The notes beneath the pieces were generated by a model. That model was given only the letters and a program-made list of their open reading frames with translations. It had not been told where the DNA came from and did no database searches. Of a DNA stretch of 64,000 nucleotides, positions 16,041 to 24,786 are shown in pieces. Within the stretch, counting starts at the first letter, position 1; every line of letters starts with the position of its first letter. This stretch comes from Amycolatopsis deserti. Its GTDB lineage: Bacteria; Actinomycetota; Actinomycetes; Mycobacteriales; Pseudonocardiaceae. The DNA lies in the NCBI RefSeq assembly GCF_014653945.1, contig NZ_BNAU01000001.1, forward strand, positions 496,001 through 560,000, given 5' to 3'. The translations under genes and the position numbers were made by a program.

Positions 16041-17501
16041 ATGACTCTCGACACGATCGCGCAGGCGGCCTACCTGGTCGCCGCGTTGTTGTTCATCCTG
16101 GCGCTGGCGGGGCTGTCCAAGCACGAGACCGCCAAGACCGGCAACGGGTTCGGCATCGCCGGCATGGTCGTCGCGCTGGCCGCGACCATCGCACTGGCGG
16201 TGCACCGCGATATCTCCACCCTCGGCGTGGTGCTGCTGGTGGTGGCGATGGTGCTCGGCGCCGCCGTCGGCCTGCAGCGGGCGCGGGTGGTGCAGATGAC
16301 CGGCATGCCCGAGCTGATCGCGCTGCTGCACTCCTTCGTCGGCCTGGCCGCCGTGCTGGTCGGCTGGAACGGCTACCTGGAGGTCGAAGCCCACCCCGGC
16401 GGGGCCGAGGCCCAGACGTTGGCGGCGCTCGGGCTGGGTGGCATCCACTCGGCCGAGGTGTTCATCGGCGTGTTCATCGGCGCGGTGACGTTCACCGGGT
16501 CGATCGTCGCGTTCCTGAAGCTGTCGGCGCGGATCAACTCCAAGCCGCTGATGCTGCCCGGCAAGAACTTCCTCAACCTCGGCGCGCTGGCGGCGTTCGT
16601 CGCGCTCACGGTGTGGTTCGTCATCGACCCGCAGCTGTGGCTGCTGATCGTGGTCACCGTGGTGGCGCTGGCGCTGGGCTGGCACCTGGTCGCCTCCATC
16701 GGCGGCGGGGACATGCCCGTCGTGGTGTCGATGCTCAACAGCTACTCCGGCTGGGCCGCGGCGGCGAGCGGGTTCCTGCTGGAGAACAACCTGCTGATCG
16801 TCACCGGCGCGCTCGTCGGCTCCTCCGGTGCCTACCTGTCCTACATCATGTGCAAGGCGATGAACCGGTCGTTCATCTCGGTGATCGCGGGCGGGTTCGG
16901 GATCGAGGCGGGTCCGGCGGAGGACACCGACTACGGCGAGCACCGGGAGATCACCGCCGACGGCGCGGCCGAGCTGCTGGCCGACGCGAGCAGCGTGATC
17001 ATCACCCCCGGCTACGGCATGGCCGTCGCCCAGGCCCAGCACGGCGTGGCCGAGCTGACCCGGCGCCTGCGCGAGCGCGGGGTCGAGGTGCGCTTCGGCA
17101 TCCACCCGGTGGCCGGGCGCCTGCCCGGGCACATGAACGTGCTGCTCGCCGAGGCCAAGGTGCCCTACGACATCGTGCTGGAGATGGACGAGATCAACGA
17201 CGACTTCGCCGACACCGACGTCGTCCTCGTCATCGGCGCCAACGACACCGTCAACCCGGCCGCGGCCGAGGACCCGGGCTCGCCGATCGCCGGCATGCCG
17301 GTGCTGCGGGTGTGGGAGGCCCGCAACGTCGTCGTGTTCAAGCGGTCGATGTCCTCGGGCTACGCGGGCGTGCAGAACCCGCTGTTCTTCCGGGAGAACT
17401 CGGCCATGCTCTTCGGCGACGCGAAGGAACGGGTGGAGGACCTGCTGCGCGCCCTGCCCGCGCCGAGCACGGCCGGCGCCGGAGCACGCGCCGGCGGCTG
17501 A
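16041..17501 (+). CDS. pntB: Proton-translocating NAD(P) transhydrogenase, beta subunit
   Basis: The 486-residue beta subunit starts at ATG 16041 with AGGAG upstream, 22 bp after pntA. The first 290 residues hold about nine TM helices of the proton channel, including [20 protein letters not shown] and [20 protein letters not shown]. The C-terminal dIII domain binds NADP(H): [45 protein letters not shown] and [19 protein letters not shown]. Every family signature is present, so the complex should be functional. A strong hairpin follows at 17516. Confidence 0.97.
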   Translation: MTLDTIAQAAYLVAALLFILALAGLSKHETAKTGNGFGIAGMVVALAATIALAVHRDISTLGVVLLVVAMVLGAAVGLQRARVVQMTGMPELIALLHSFVGLAAVLVGWNGYLEVEAHPGGAEAQTLAALGLGGIHSAEVFIGVFIGAVTFTGSIVAFLKLSARINSKPLMLPGKNFLNLGALAAFVALTVWFVIDPQLWLLIVVTVVALALGWHLVASIGGGDMPVVVSMLNSYSGWAAAASGFLLENNLLIVTGALVGSSGAYLSYIMCKAMNRSFISVIAGGFGIEAGPAEDTDYGEHREITADGAAELLADASSVIITPGYGMAVAQAQHGVAELTRRLRERGVEVRFGIHPVAGRLPGHMNVLLAEAKVPYDIVLEMDEINDDFADTDVVLVIGANDTVNPAAAEDPGSPIAGMPVLRVWEARNVVVFKRSMSSGYAGVQNPLFFRENSAMLFGDAKERVEDLLRALPAPSTAGAGARAGG

Positions 17502-17515
17502 GTCGGTGAAAGCGC

Positions 17516-17554
17516 TTCCCCGACGGGCCGTGCCAGGCGCGGCCCGCCGGGGAA
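17516..17554 (+). terminator. Terminator of pntAB
   Basis: A 15-bp stem with one A.C mismatch, TTCCCCGACGGGCCG against CGGCCCGCCGGGGAA, with a 9-nt loop starts 14 bp after the pntB stop. There is no U tract, as is usual for actinobacterial terminators. Confidence 0.75.
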
Positions 17555-17601
17555 ACTCCAGGTAACAGATCAAGGCCGATCACCCGGTTGATCTACCCAC
17601 C

Positions 17602-17610
17602 TGCTATGTT
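17602..17610 (+). promoter_or_regulatory. Extended -10 promoter element
   Basis: TGC-TATGTT (TATGTT at 17605-17610) precedes the gene at 17650 by 40 bp. The same extended -10 is found before marR (2566). The -35 region is not clear. Confidence 0.45.
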
Positions 17611-17649
17611 CGCGCTCCCCACCGTCGAGAACTCCACAAGGACAACGAC

Positions 17650-18777
17650 ATGGAAACCGAGAGCGACCAGCACGCTGCTTCAACCGACGTGATAAGCAGC
17701 GCGGCCCACGCCGCCCGCTTGGTCATGTTGGACACCATGGACGAGAAGATCCGGTACGCGTGCGAGACCCTGGGCGAGCCGTCGACCTCCGACGTGCTGG
17801 CCTTCCTGGTGACCTACGGAGTGGTCACCAACCCCAAGCGCGAGCGGGCCGCCGTCGCGGAGCAGGTCGACAAGTGGCGGAAGGAGCGCGGGCTCGGCGA
17901 CACCGGGGATCTGCCGCGGTTGTCGGTGAAGATGCTGGCCGAGCTGGACGGCCGCCGCGACGCCGACGCCGCCGAGGCCGCTGAGGCCGAATCGGCCGGT
18001 GACGAGACCGACACGCCGACCGGGGAGACCACGGACACCGCCGAGGCCGAGAAGCCGGCGAAGCGGAAGTCGCCGGAGGGGTCGCGCGGGTTCTACCTGG
18101 TGGCGTTCATGTCGCTGCTGGTCTCGGTGGACACCTCGTGGCGGTTCTTCGGCGAGAAGCTCGGGATCACCAACGTCTACGAGCGCGCCGCGATGTTCGC
18201 CGTGGTCGAGGTCGCGCTGATCGCGTGCGGGTTCGCGATGCGCGCGGAGATCCGCAGCCCCAAGGGCAAGCCCGGTCCGGCCCGGCTGATCCTGTGGGCG
18301 CTGTGCGCCGCGTCCGGCTACATGGCCTTCGACCTCGCCGGCCCGGTGTCCGGTCTGGCGCGGGTCACGCTCGGCCCGGTGCTCGGCGTGGTCATGCTGC
18401 ACCTGGCGCTGGGCATCGAGCTGCGGCACACCCGCAACCGCGTCACCACGTGGTCGCGGGTCAGCCGTGAGCTGAAAGAGCGCTTCCTGTCCCGCCTCGG
18501 CCTGGGCGACGACGAACGGGACGCCCTCGCCCGCACCCGGGACCGCGCAGCCCGCCGTGCCGCGCACCTGGCTCGCGCGTCCTGGTTCACGCCGTTCCGC
18601 AAGACGCGGCTGGACCGCGCGCTGCGGGCGGCCAACGCCGCGCACGACGACCGGATGCGTGCCCGGCTGATGGCGGAGCTGGCCGCCGTCCAGCACGCCG
18701 ACGAGCTGCGCAGGCTGGACCTGGCCTCGCCGTGGTCGGACTCGCTGACCAACAGCCTGAAGTTCCTCAAGCGCTGA
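17650..18777 (+). CDS. Four-TM membrane protein with acidic linker, unknown (DUF2637-like topology)
   Basis: The 375-residue protein has three parts. Residues 1-100 are a soluble helical region with DTMDEKIRYACETLGEPSTSD, which looks like a small winged-helix or helix-bundle. Residues about 100-145 are an Asp/Glu/Thr-rich linker. About 146-265 hold four TM helices (VAFMSLLVSVD, FAVVEVALIACGFAM, LILWALCAASGYMAF, VLGVVMLHLALGIEL). A basic C-terminal tail rich in Arg and Ala follows. The arrangement recalls DUF2637-type proteins of actinobacterial integrative elements, but sequence support is weak. It is flanked by terminators on both sides, so it is monocistronic. Confidence 0.72.
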   Translation: METESDQHAASTDVISSAAHAARLVMLDTMDEKIRYACETLGEPSTSDVLAFLVTYGVVTNPKRERAAVAEQVDKWRKERGLGDTGDLPRLSVKMLAELDGRRDADAAEAAEAESAGDETDTPTGETTDTAEAEKPAKRKSPEGSRGFYLVAFMSLLVSVDTSWRFFGEKLGITNVYERAAMFAVVEVALIACGFAMRAEIRSPKGKPGPARLILWALCAASGYMAFDLAGPVSGLARVTLGPVLGVVMLHLALGIELRHTRNRVTTWSRVSRELKERFLSRLGLGDDERDALARTRDRAARRAAHLARASWFTPFRKTRLDRALRAANAAHDDRMRARLMAELAAVQHADELRRLDLASPWSDSLTNSLKFLKR

Positions 18778-18790
18778 GGCCTGGTGCGAA

Positions 18791-18824
18791 ACGGCCGCGT
18801 GCCCTCGGGTGCGCGGCCGTTTTT
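18791..18824 (+). terminator. Intrinsic terminator
   Basis: ACGGCCGCG (18791-18799) pairs perfectly with CGCGGCCGT (18812-18820) and is followed by TTTTC, giving five T in a row with the stem end. It ends the gene at 17650-18777 and lies next to the stop of the convergent MmcQ/YjbR gene. Confidence 0.85.
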
Positions 18825-19222
18825 CAGTCCGGAGTGGACGGCAGCCCGTGCGCCTCGAGCCAGGCCCTGGCCCGGCGCGGGGAGGCGCGGGCCAGCCACG
18901 CGTCCTGCACGATCTCGGCCAGCTCGTCGTAGCCGAGCCGGTCCAGGTGTGCCTCCCGCAGCAGCACCGACGGGTGGCCGCGGAAGTGGGGCGTGGTGAA
19001 GAACGGCGAGTGCTCGTCGGCGACGAGAGCTTCCTTGTCGGCCTCGGAGGCGACCCAGAAGACGATCACGTCGGGGTAGCGCTCACCGGTTTCCGGGTCG
19101 GCCGCGTCCGGGCGCGGGTTGCGGAAGAACACGAACGACCGGCCGCCGACCTGGTAGACGGGCCTGCCGCGGGTGCCTTCGAGGCGCTGCACGTGCGGCA
19201 TGCCCATCGCCAGGTCGTGCAC
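18824..19222 (-). CDS. MmcQ/YjbR family protein
   Basis: The protein of about 132 residues has the MmcQ/YjbR fold pattern: LAMGMPHVQRLEG near the start, a central VYQVGGRSFVFFRNPRPDA, then SEADKEALVADEHSPFFTTPHF and DELAEIVQDAWLARAS. These small proteins have a double-wing DNA-binding-like fold of uncertain function. The start is ambiguous: GTG 19222 is the first canonical codon, but the alignment would fit better with about four to ten more residues (a CTG at 19252 overlapping the upstream stop). It follows the gene at 19249 closely, so the two are an operon. Confidence 0.75.
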   Translation of the reverse strand: MHDLAMGMPHVQRLEGTRGRPVYQVGGRSFVFFRNPRPDAADPETGERYPDVIVFWVASEADKEALVADEHSPFFTTPHFRGHPSVLLREAHLDRLGYDELAEIVQDAWLARASPRRARAWLEAHGLPSTPD

Positions 19223-19248
19223 GTCCTGGACGCGGGCCCGCCGGCCGG

Positions 19249-19536
19249 TCAGCCGACCGCCTCGTCGGTGGACCCGAGTCCGGTCTCGCCGCCCGAGGAC
19301 GTGCCGCCGCCGGTGAGGCGCTGGCGCAGCAGGGCCTTGCCCTGCTCGGCGCCCTTGCGGCTCTCGCCCTGGGCGCGGCGGAAGAACTCGGCCAGTTCGG
19401 TGTCGCCGTCCCGCTCGGCGTCGGCGATGTACTGCTCGAGCCGCAGCGCGTTGCTGAGGCAGGCCTCGACGAACCAGATGATGTTGTAGTCCTTGTCCTG
19501 GGTGCCGGTGACCTGCCCGGTCTCGCTCGTCGACAT
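19249..19536 (-). CDS. Small ferritin-like helical protein, unknown function
   Basis: The 95-residue acidic protein starts at ATG 19536 with a strong AGGAGGA upstream. Its core DYNIIWFVEACLSNALRLEQ and DGDTELAEFFRRAQGES forms two long helices of the type seen in small ferritin-like hairpin proteins of actinomycetes (E and H positions for metal are few here). A Gly/Ser/Thr-rich tail follows. It is the first gene of a two-gene unit with the MmcQ/YjbR gene. No specific function is known to me. Confidence 0.65.
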   Translation of the reverse strand: MSTSETGQVTGTQDKDYNIIWFVEACLSNALRLEQYIADAERDGDTELAEFFRRAQGESRKGAEQGKALLRQRLTGGGTSSGGETGLGSTDEAVG

Positions 19537-19678
19537 CGGTCCTCCTTCCAGTTGACGACGACGGGTACCCGGGATGGGCCCGGTCAAGCGCCCGCCGGGC
19601 GGGTTGATGCGCGCGTGTCGGTGACGTTGCGGTGCCGCGCGGTGCGGACGATGGGTTTCGCGACTGGGGGAGGACAGC

Positions 19679-19965
19679 GTGTTCGGCAGATTCAAGCGTG
19701 ACCGGGCGCCGCAGACCGCCGGGGTGCCGCGGTGGCCGCTGGAGGCGTGGCGGCGCAAGGACCTCCGAGCGGACAGCCCCTCCTACGTGGCCGTGTGCCT
19801 GACGCCGGCGTTCCCGGAAGAGGAGGAGCGTTCGGCGCTCGGGCGGACGAGCAGCACATCGGTCTGGACGGCGAGGCCACCGCCCTGGTCGAGAGAGTGT
19901 TCCGCAAGCCGACGGAGCCGACGAGGGCGGTGGTGCGGGCCTTGGCCCGCGCGGCCTCCGCCTGA
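19679..19965 (+). pseudogene. Small frameshifted gene, unrecognised
   Basis: GTG 19679 follows GGGGGAGGA and opens a frame reading FGRFKRDRAPQ, WPLEAWRRKDLRADSPSYVA and FPEEEERSALGR, up to about 19850. The natural continuation, ADEQHIGLDGEATALVERVF and EPTRAVVRALARAASA ending at TGA 19963-19965, is in the -1 frame. A single indel (or a sequencing error) would join them into a protein of about 95 residues. I do not recognise the family. Confidence 0.4.
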
Positions 19966-20193
19966 CGAGGGTGGCCGGCAGGCGGAGGTGCGCGGACTGG
20001 AACCGCCGCTCGCCAGGTAGGCCGCTGCCCGCGGGCGTTGGCCCGTGGGCCGCGGGCGTGGGCCCGCAGGGGTTCGGTCTGACGGGGGTGGCCGGCAGGC
20101 GCCGGTTTTGCGGAGGGGGCCGGCTCCCCGCTACGGCGGAGGCCACTGCGCCGACGAAAGCCCCGGCGCGAGCCCGGCCACCCCCCCCGTCAG
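19962..20193. repeat. Three copies of a 20-23 bp GC-rich word in a 501-bp gene-free stretch
   Basis: CTGACG(A/G)GGGTGGCCGGCAGG occurs directly at 19962-19984 and 20079-20101, and its start CTGACGGGG-GGTGGCCGG occurs inverted at 20174-20193 with a run of eight C. Nothing else in 19966-20466 looks like a gene; the stretch is very GC-rich with many short inverted repeats. The VOC gene follows at 20467. Confidence 0.55.
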
Positions 20194-20466
20194 GCCGGAC
20201 AGCCGCGGGCGCTGGCCTCGCTGGCGGCAGGGCGCTGGGCACGGGCCGCTGGCCGCGGACCCCTGCAAGGCCGCCGGCGGGCCGCGGCCTCGTCTTCGCG
20301 CAACCACGGACTCCGCAACACCGTGAGGTCCCCGCCAGGCTGTTCTGGCGGCGGTCGCCTTCCGCCGTGGTCCTGCGTCCCTGGATGCCGCGGGCGGGGC
20401 GGCCGCCGCTCAACCGGTCAGGAATCAAGAAGCGCAGGTCAGGGCCCGGCGCATAACGTTCCTGTC

Positions 20467-21093
20467 ATGACCTCGATCGACACCATCACCCTCGAAGTGC
20501 CCGACACCGCCGCCGCCGAACGGTTCTACGCCGACGCCTTCGGACTCGGCTCCCGGCTCCGCCTGCGCGCCGCCCGGGAGGAGACCACCGGCTTCCGCGG
20601 CTTCACCCTCTCGCTCATCGTGTCCCAGCCCGCCGACGTGGAGGCGCTGTTCCAGTCCGCCGTGGACGCCGGCGCCACCGTGCTCAAGCCCGTCGCGAAG
20701 AACATGTGGGGCTGCGGCGGCGTGGTCCAGGCGCCGGACGGCACGATCTGGAAGGTCGCCACCCCGGCGAAGAAGAACACCGGCCCCGCCACCCGGAACA
20801 TCGAGAACATCGTGCTCCTGCTGGGGGTGTCCGACGTGGCCGCGAGCAAGAAGTTCTACGTCGACCACGGGTTCACCGTGGCGAAGAGCTTCGCCCGCAT
20901 GTACGTCGAGTTCGCCGCCGGGGAGGGCCCGATCAAGCTGGGCCTGTACCGCCGCAAGGCGCTGGCCAAGGACGCCGGCGTGCCCCCGGAGGGCAGCGGG
21001 TCGCACCGCATCGCCATCAGCGGCGACGGCGGCCCGTTCACCGACCCGGACGGGTTCGCGTGGGAAGCCACCTCGGCCGCGGCGCTGTCCTGA
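20467..21093 (+). CDS. VOC (glyoxalase/bleomycin-resistance) family protein, two domains
   Basis: The 208-residue protein consists of two VOC modules of about 100 residues. The first has DTITLEVPDTAAAERFYADAFG and GGVVQAPDGTIWKVA; the second has ENIVLLLGVSDVAASKKFYVDHG and ends in GGPFTDPDGFAWEA. The start of each module normally holds a metal His/Glu; here the first module has Thr/Glu, so metal binding is uncertain. Such proteins act as dioxygenases, isomerases or drug-binding proteins; the sequence does not choose between them. It starts at ATG 20467. Confidence 0.82.
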   Translation: MTSIDTITLEVPDTAAAERFYADAFGLGSRLRLRAAREETTGFRGFTLSLIVSQPADVEALFQSAVDAGATVLKPVAKNMWGCGGVVQAPDGTIWKVATPAKKNTGPATRNIENIVLLLGVSDVAASKKFYVDHGFTVAKSFARMYVEFAAGEGPIKLGLYRRKALAKDAGVPPEGSGSHRIAISGDGGPFTDPDGFAWEATSAAALS

Positions 21094-21205
21094 TGTGCCT
21101 CCACCAGCCGCCCGCACACCTGCGCACCACCGGAGCGGAGCACGCCCGCGAGGACGTGCGCGACGAGCCGGCCACGGAGACCGAACGCGTCGTGCTCGCC
21201 GAACG

Positions 21206-21880
21206 TCAAGCCAGCGCGGCGATGAGCTCGTCCAGCCCGTCCACCCGAAGATCGAACGCGTCGCCCTCCGACGGCGGGTCGCCGACCGGGCGGTGCACGT
21301 AGGCGGTCCGCATGCCCTTCGCCTGGGCGCCGCGCAGGTCCCAGGCGTGGGCGGCGACCATCAGCACGCGGTCCGGCGCGCAGCCGGCGGTGTCGATCGC
21401 GTGCTGGTAGATCTCCGGCGCCGGCTTGTAGGCGCGGACGTCCTCACTGGACAGTGCCTGGTGCCAGCGCAGCCCGGCGTGCGCGTTGAGCCGCAGCAGG
21501 GCGGCGTGGCTCGCGTTGGACAGGGCAACCACGGGAAACCGCCGCGACAGCCGTTCCAGCCCGGCGACGGAATCGGCCCACGCGGGTAGCCGCTGACCGG
21601 CGGTCGCGAGCCGCGCGACGACCGCCGGATCGGTGACCCCGGCGCGCCCGGCCACGAGCCGCGCCGCCTCGGTGTCGAGGACCTCCGAGGTGGCGTAGGC
21701 GCGTTCCCCGCGCCCGATGCGGTCCTGCTCGCGCTCGATGTGCTCCTGCCACAGTTCGAGGAGTTCGTCGCCCGCCCCGGGTACCGCCTCGCGGATCGCG
21801 GCGCGCAGCCCGCTGGGTTCGTCGACCAGCGTGCCGAGCACGTCGAAGACGACGACCTCGATGTCAGGGGTACCGGGCAT
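21206..21880 (-). CDS. Haloacid dehalogenase type II (HAD superfamily)
   Basis: The 224-residue HAD hydrolase starts at ATG 21880. It carries motif I FDVLGTLVDE (nucleophile Asp near residue 12), motif II ALSNAS, motif III Lys in DVRAYKPAPEIYQHA and motif IV AAHAWDLRGAQAKGM. The HAWDLRGA string is typical of L-2-haloacid dehalogenases (EC 3.8.1.2). The physiological substrate is not known. It is divergent from the CGNR regulator at 21927 with 46 bp between them, so the regulator may control it. Confidence 0.88.
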   Translation of the reverse strand: MPGTPDIEVVVFDVLGTLVDEPSGLRAAIREAVPGAGDELLELWQEHIEREQDRIGRGERAYATSEVLDTEAARLVAGRAGVTDPAVVARLATAGQRLPAWADSVAGLERLSRRFPVVALSNASHAALLRLNAHAGLRWHQALSSEDVRAYKPAPEIYQHAIDTAGCAPDRVLMVAAHAWDLRGAQAKGMRTAYVHRPVGDPPSEGDAFDLRVDGLDELIAALA

Positions 21881-21926
21881 GGTTCCCGATCTTGCCTCCG
21901 CGCGCGTCACCGGTCAAGCTGGTGAC

Positions 21927-22466
21927 GTGGAGTTCGCCTTCGTGAGTGGTGATCCGGCGCTGGACCTGGCCGGCACGGTGCTGTCCCGCCGGGACGCCCC
22001 GGTCGACCTGCTGTCCGCGCCCGCGGACCTGGAGCGCTGGGTGGCCGCCTGCCCCGGCCTCCCGGACCGGGTGCGCGTGGACCGCGCCGGCTTCGAGCTG
22101 GCGCGCTCGCTCCGCGAGGCGTGCTACCGGCTGGCGCTCGATCGCGTGCACGGCCGGCCGTTCGACGCGGCGAGCCTGGCGATCGTCAACCGCGCCGCCG
22201 CCGCGCCGCCGCCCGTGGTGCAACTCGGCGACACCGGCCTGCGCCTGTCCGGGAACCTCCGCGCGGTCCTGTCGCAGATCGCGCGCGGCGGGATCACCGT
22301 GCTCGCCGATCCCGCCGCCTGCCTGAAGGAATGCGGCCGCGCCGGATGCACGCGCCTCTACCTCGACCGGTCCCGCGGTGCGCGGCGCACCTGGTGCGGG
22401 ATGGCGGAGTGCGGCAACCGCGTCAAGGCCGCGGCCTACCGCGCCCGCCGGCGAACCTCGGCCTGA
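21927..22466 (+). CDS. CGNR zinc-finger / ABATE-domain regulator
   Basis: The 179-residue protein starts at GTG 21927. The N-terminal ABATE domain (FVSGDPALDLAGTV, then ELARSLREACYRLA) is thought to bind a ligand and is related to stress-responsive regulators. The C-terminal CGNR zinc finger has CLKECGRAGCTRLYLDRSRG and RRTWCGMAECGNRVKAAAYR, with four cysteines for Zn and a DNA-binding helix. It is divergent from the haloacid dehalogenase gene, which is a likely target. Confidence 0.88.
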   Translation: MEFAFVSGDPALDLAGTVLSRRDAPVDLLSAPADLERWVAACPGLPDRVRVDRAGFELARSLREACYRLALDRVHGRPFDAASLAIVNRAAAAPPPVVQLGDTGLRLSGNLRAVLSQIARGGITVLADPAACLKECGRAGCTRLYLDRSRGARRTWCGMAECGNRVKAAAYRARRRTSA

Positions 22467-22470
22467 CGCG

Positions 22471-23232
22471 TCACTCCCGAACCCGGGCCAGGATCCGGTC
22501 CAGCGCCCGGCGCACCGCGTCCGGCACGCCGTCGCGGCGCAGATCGTCGCGGAACTGCTCGTTCAGCCCGCCCGGGGTGGTGTGCCGGGTGCTCATCACG
22601 GTCAGCGAGTCCGGCCGTTCCAGCAGCGAGGAGCCCAGCTCGCCGAAGACGTGCGTGACGAACGTGCGCGCCGCGTCGTGGTCCACGCCGCGGGCGGCCA
22701 TCCAGTCGGCGATGGTGCCGAGGTAGTCCAGGTGCGCGGAAAACGCCGCGGTCGCGCCGAGGAACGTCTCCAGCGCCGCTTCGTCGCCGGGCACCAGCAC
22801 GCTGCCCACCCGCGTGTACAGCTCGCGCGCCACGGCGTTGTCCGGGTACACCACGGTCAGGCTGCGGCGGCGCGTCGCCTGGGGGAGCGGAATGGACCGG
22901 ACCACCGCACCGGCCGGAGCGGACCACGCGCGCAGCCGCTCCGACGGCACCCCAGCGGTCGCGCTGATCAGCACGTGCTCCGGCCGGAACGTCAGCTCCG
23001 CCAGCACTTCGCGCGCCACCGGGGCGGGGACCGCGAGCACGATCGCCGAAGCGTGGCCGAGCACGTCCTGGTTGTCCGCGCACACCCGCACGTTCGGAAA
23101 CCTTTCGGCCAACTCCGCCGAGACCGCGCGCCCGCGCGGCGACAGGAACACCTCCGGCGGATCGTCGCCCGTGCTCAGGCCGGTCACGATCGCGGCGGTG
23201 ATCTCGCCGGTGCCCACGAACCCGTACGCCAT
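22471..23232 (-). CDS. Pyrroline-5-carboxylate reductase-like NAD(P)-binding oxidoreductase
   Basis: The 253-residue protein starts at ATG 23232. The Rossmann motif GFVGTGEITAAIVTGL opens the protein as in ProC, followed by LAVPAPVAREVLAEL, VVRSIPLPQA and a C-terminal helical dimerisation domain with HTTPGGLNEQFRDDL (the ProC TSPGGTT equivalent). It may reduce pyrroline-5-carboxylate to proline or act on a related imine. It is only 2 bp downstream of the amino-acid permease gene, so both belong to one operon for uptake and conversion of an amino acid or amine. It is probably not the housekeeping ProC, because the central motifs deviate. Confidence 0.82.
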   Translation of the reverse strand: MAYGFVGTGEITAAIVTGLSTGDDPPEVFLSPRGRAVSAELAERFPNVRVCADNQDVLGHASAIVLAVPAPVAREVLAELTFRPEHVLISATAGVPSERLRAWSAPAGAVVRSIPLPQATRRRSLTVVYPDNAVARELYTRVGSVLVPGDEAALETFLGATAAFSAHLDYLGTIADWMAARGVDHDAARTFVTHVFGELGSSLLERPDSLTVMSTRHTTPGGLNEQFRDDLRRDGVPDAVRRALDRILARVRE

Positions 23233-23234
23233 GG

Positions 23235-24740
23235 TCACACCGCTCGCAGGTCCTGTTCGACGGCTTCCAGCTCGGCGACCGTGCCCTGCACCTTCGGCCC
23301 GGTGAACCACCTGCGCGCGGAGGCGAACCACCACACCGCCGCGCCGCCCAGCACGACGAGGAACGCGATCGGCGTGTAGTTGAAGGTGCTCACCGTGACC
23401 GGGTACGCCTGCGGCAGCATGAACAACACGAAGATCACCACCACCCACGCGGTCGCGACGACACCGACCGGCCGGCCCCACCGCCCGAGGTGCCACGGGC
23501 CGCGCTCGAACTGCGCGCCCTTGCGCACGCGCAGGAACACCGGGATGACGTAGGCGACGTACAGCCCGACGGTCGCGATCGAGGTCACCGCTGCGTAGGC
23601 GGTGGCGCTCCACAGGTACGGCAGCGCGAGGATCAGCGCACCGGTCGCCGCGAACCACACCGAGTTGGTGGGCGTGCGGGTGCGCTTGTTGATGCTGTGC
23701 CAGACCGTCGAGCCGGGGATCGCGCCGTCGCGGGCGAACGCGTAGATCATCCGCGAGTTCGCCGTCACCGACGCCATCCCGCAGAACAGCTGCGCGCCGA
23801 TGGCGATCAGCAGCAGGAACTTCCCGGTGGACGCGCCGGCCGCGTCGAGGAAGATCTGCGCCGGCGGCACCCCGGTCGCCGTGTTCACCGCGCCGTCGTA
23901 GTCCTGGATCGCGAACGTCAGGCCCAGCAACAGGATCCAGCCCGCGACGAGCGACACCAGGATCGAGTTCACGATCCCGCGCGGGCCCGCGGTGGCCGCG
24001 TTCCTCGTCTCCTCGGTCATGTGCGCCGAGGCGTCGTAGCCGGTGAGCGTGTACTGGGCGACCAGCAGCCCGAGCGCGAACACGTACGGCGCGAAACCCC
24101 AGCCGGTGTTGTTCACGAAGTGGCCGAACACGAACGACGCGGGCTGGTGGCGGTCCGGCACGACCACCAGCACCGCGACGATCACCAGGACCCCGGTCAG
24201 GTGCCACCACACGCTGACGTTGTTCAGCACGGCCACCAGCCGCACGCCGAACGTGTTCAGCAACCCGTGCACCACCAGGATGATCGCCAGCAACAGGATC
24301 GTGTGCCCCGGCGTGGCGGCGAACCCGAACTGCAGGTCCAGGAACGCGTTGAGGAACAACGCGGCGCCGAAGTCGATGCCCGCGGTGACCGCGACCTGGC
24401 CGATGAGGTTGAACCACCCGGTGAACCACGACCAGGCCGCGGCCGAGCGCCGCGGCGCGAGCTTCGCCGCCCAGTAGTAGAGCCCGCCCGCGGTCGGGTA
24501 GCTCGAGCACACCTCCGCCATGCCGAGGCCGACGAGCACCACGAACACCCCGACCAGCGGCCAGCCCCAGATCATCGCGGCCGGGCCGCCGGTGTCCAGG
24601 CCGAACCCGTAGAGCGTCAGGCAGCCGGACAGGATCGAGATGATGGTGAAGGAGACCGCGAAGTTGGAGAACCCCGACATCGTCCGCCGGAGCTCCTGGG
24701 CATAGCCGAGCTGGTGCAGCCGGGTGCTGTCGGAGTCCAC
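23235..24740 (-). CDS. APC-family amino acid permease
   Basis: The 501-residue permease has 12 predicted TM helices. It opens with LGYAQELRRTMSGFSNFAVS then FTIISILSGCLTLYGFGL, and has the signature SSYPTAGGLYYWAAKLAP typical of the GABA/choline/ethanolamine-type amino acid transporters (ACT/AAT branch of APC). Later motifs include TGYDASAHMTEETRNAA and NSRMIYAFARDGA. GTG 24740 is the chosen start (GAGGTGA upstream). It is the first gene of the operon with the P5C-reductase-like enzyme. The substrate is likely an amino acid, choline-like amine or GABA. Confidence 0.9.
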   Translation of the reverse strand: MDSDSTRLHQLGYAQELRRTMSGFSNFAVSFTIISILSGCLTLYGFGLDTGGPAAMIWGWPLVGVFVVLVGLGMAEVCSSYPTAGGLYYWAAKLAPRRSAAAWSWFTGWFNLIGQVAVTAGIDFGAALFLNAFLDLQFGFAATPGHTILLLAIILVVHGLLNTFGVRLVAVLNNVSVWWHLTGVLVIVAVLVVVPDRHQPASFVFGHFVNNTGWGFAPYVFALGLLVAQYTLTGYDASAHMTEETRNAATAGPRGIVNSILVSLVAGWILLLGLTFAIQDYDGAVNTATGVPPAQIFLDAAGASTGKFLLLIAIGAQLFCGMASVTANSRMIYAFARDGAIPGSTVWHSINKRTRTPTNSVWFAATGALILALPYLWSATAYAAVTSIATVGLYVAYVIPVFLRVRKGAQFERGPWHLGRWGRPVGVVATAWVVVIFVLFMLPQAYPVTVSTFNYTPIAFLVVLGGAAVWWFASARRWFTGPKVQGTVAELEAVEQDLRAV

Positions 24741-24786
24741 GGGCTCACCTCGGTGTTCGGTCGACCGGGTGCCCGAACGGTAGTGG

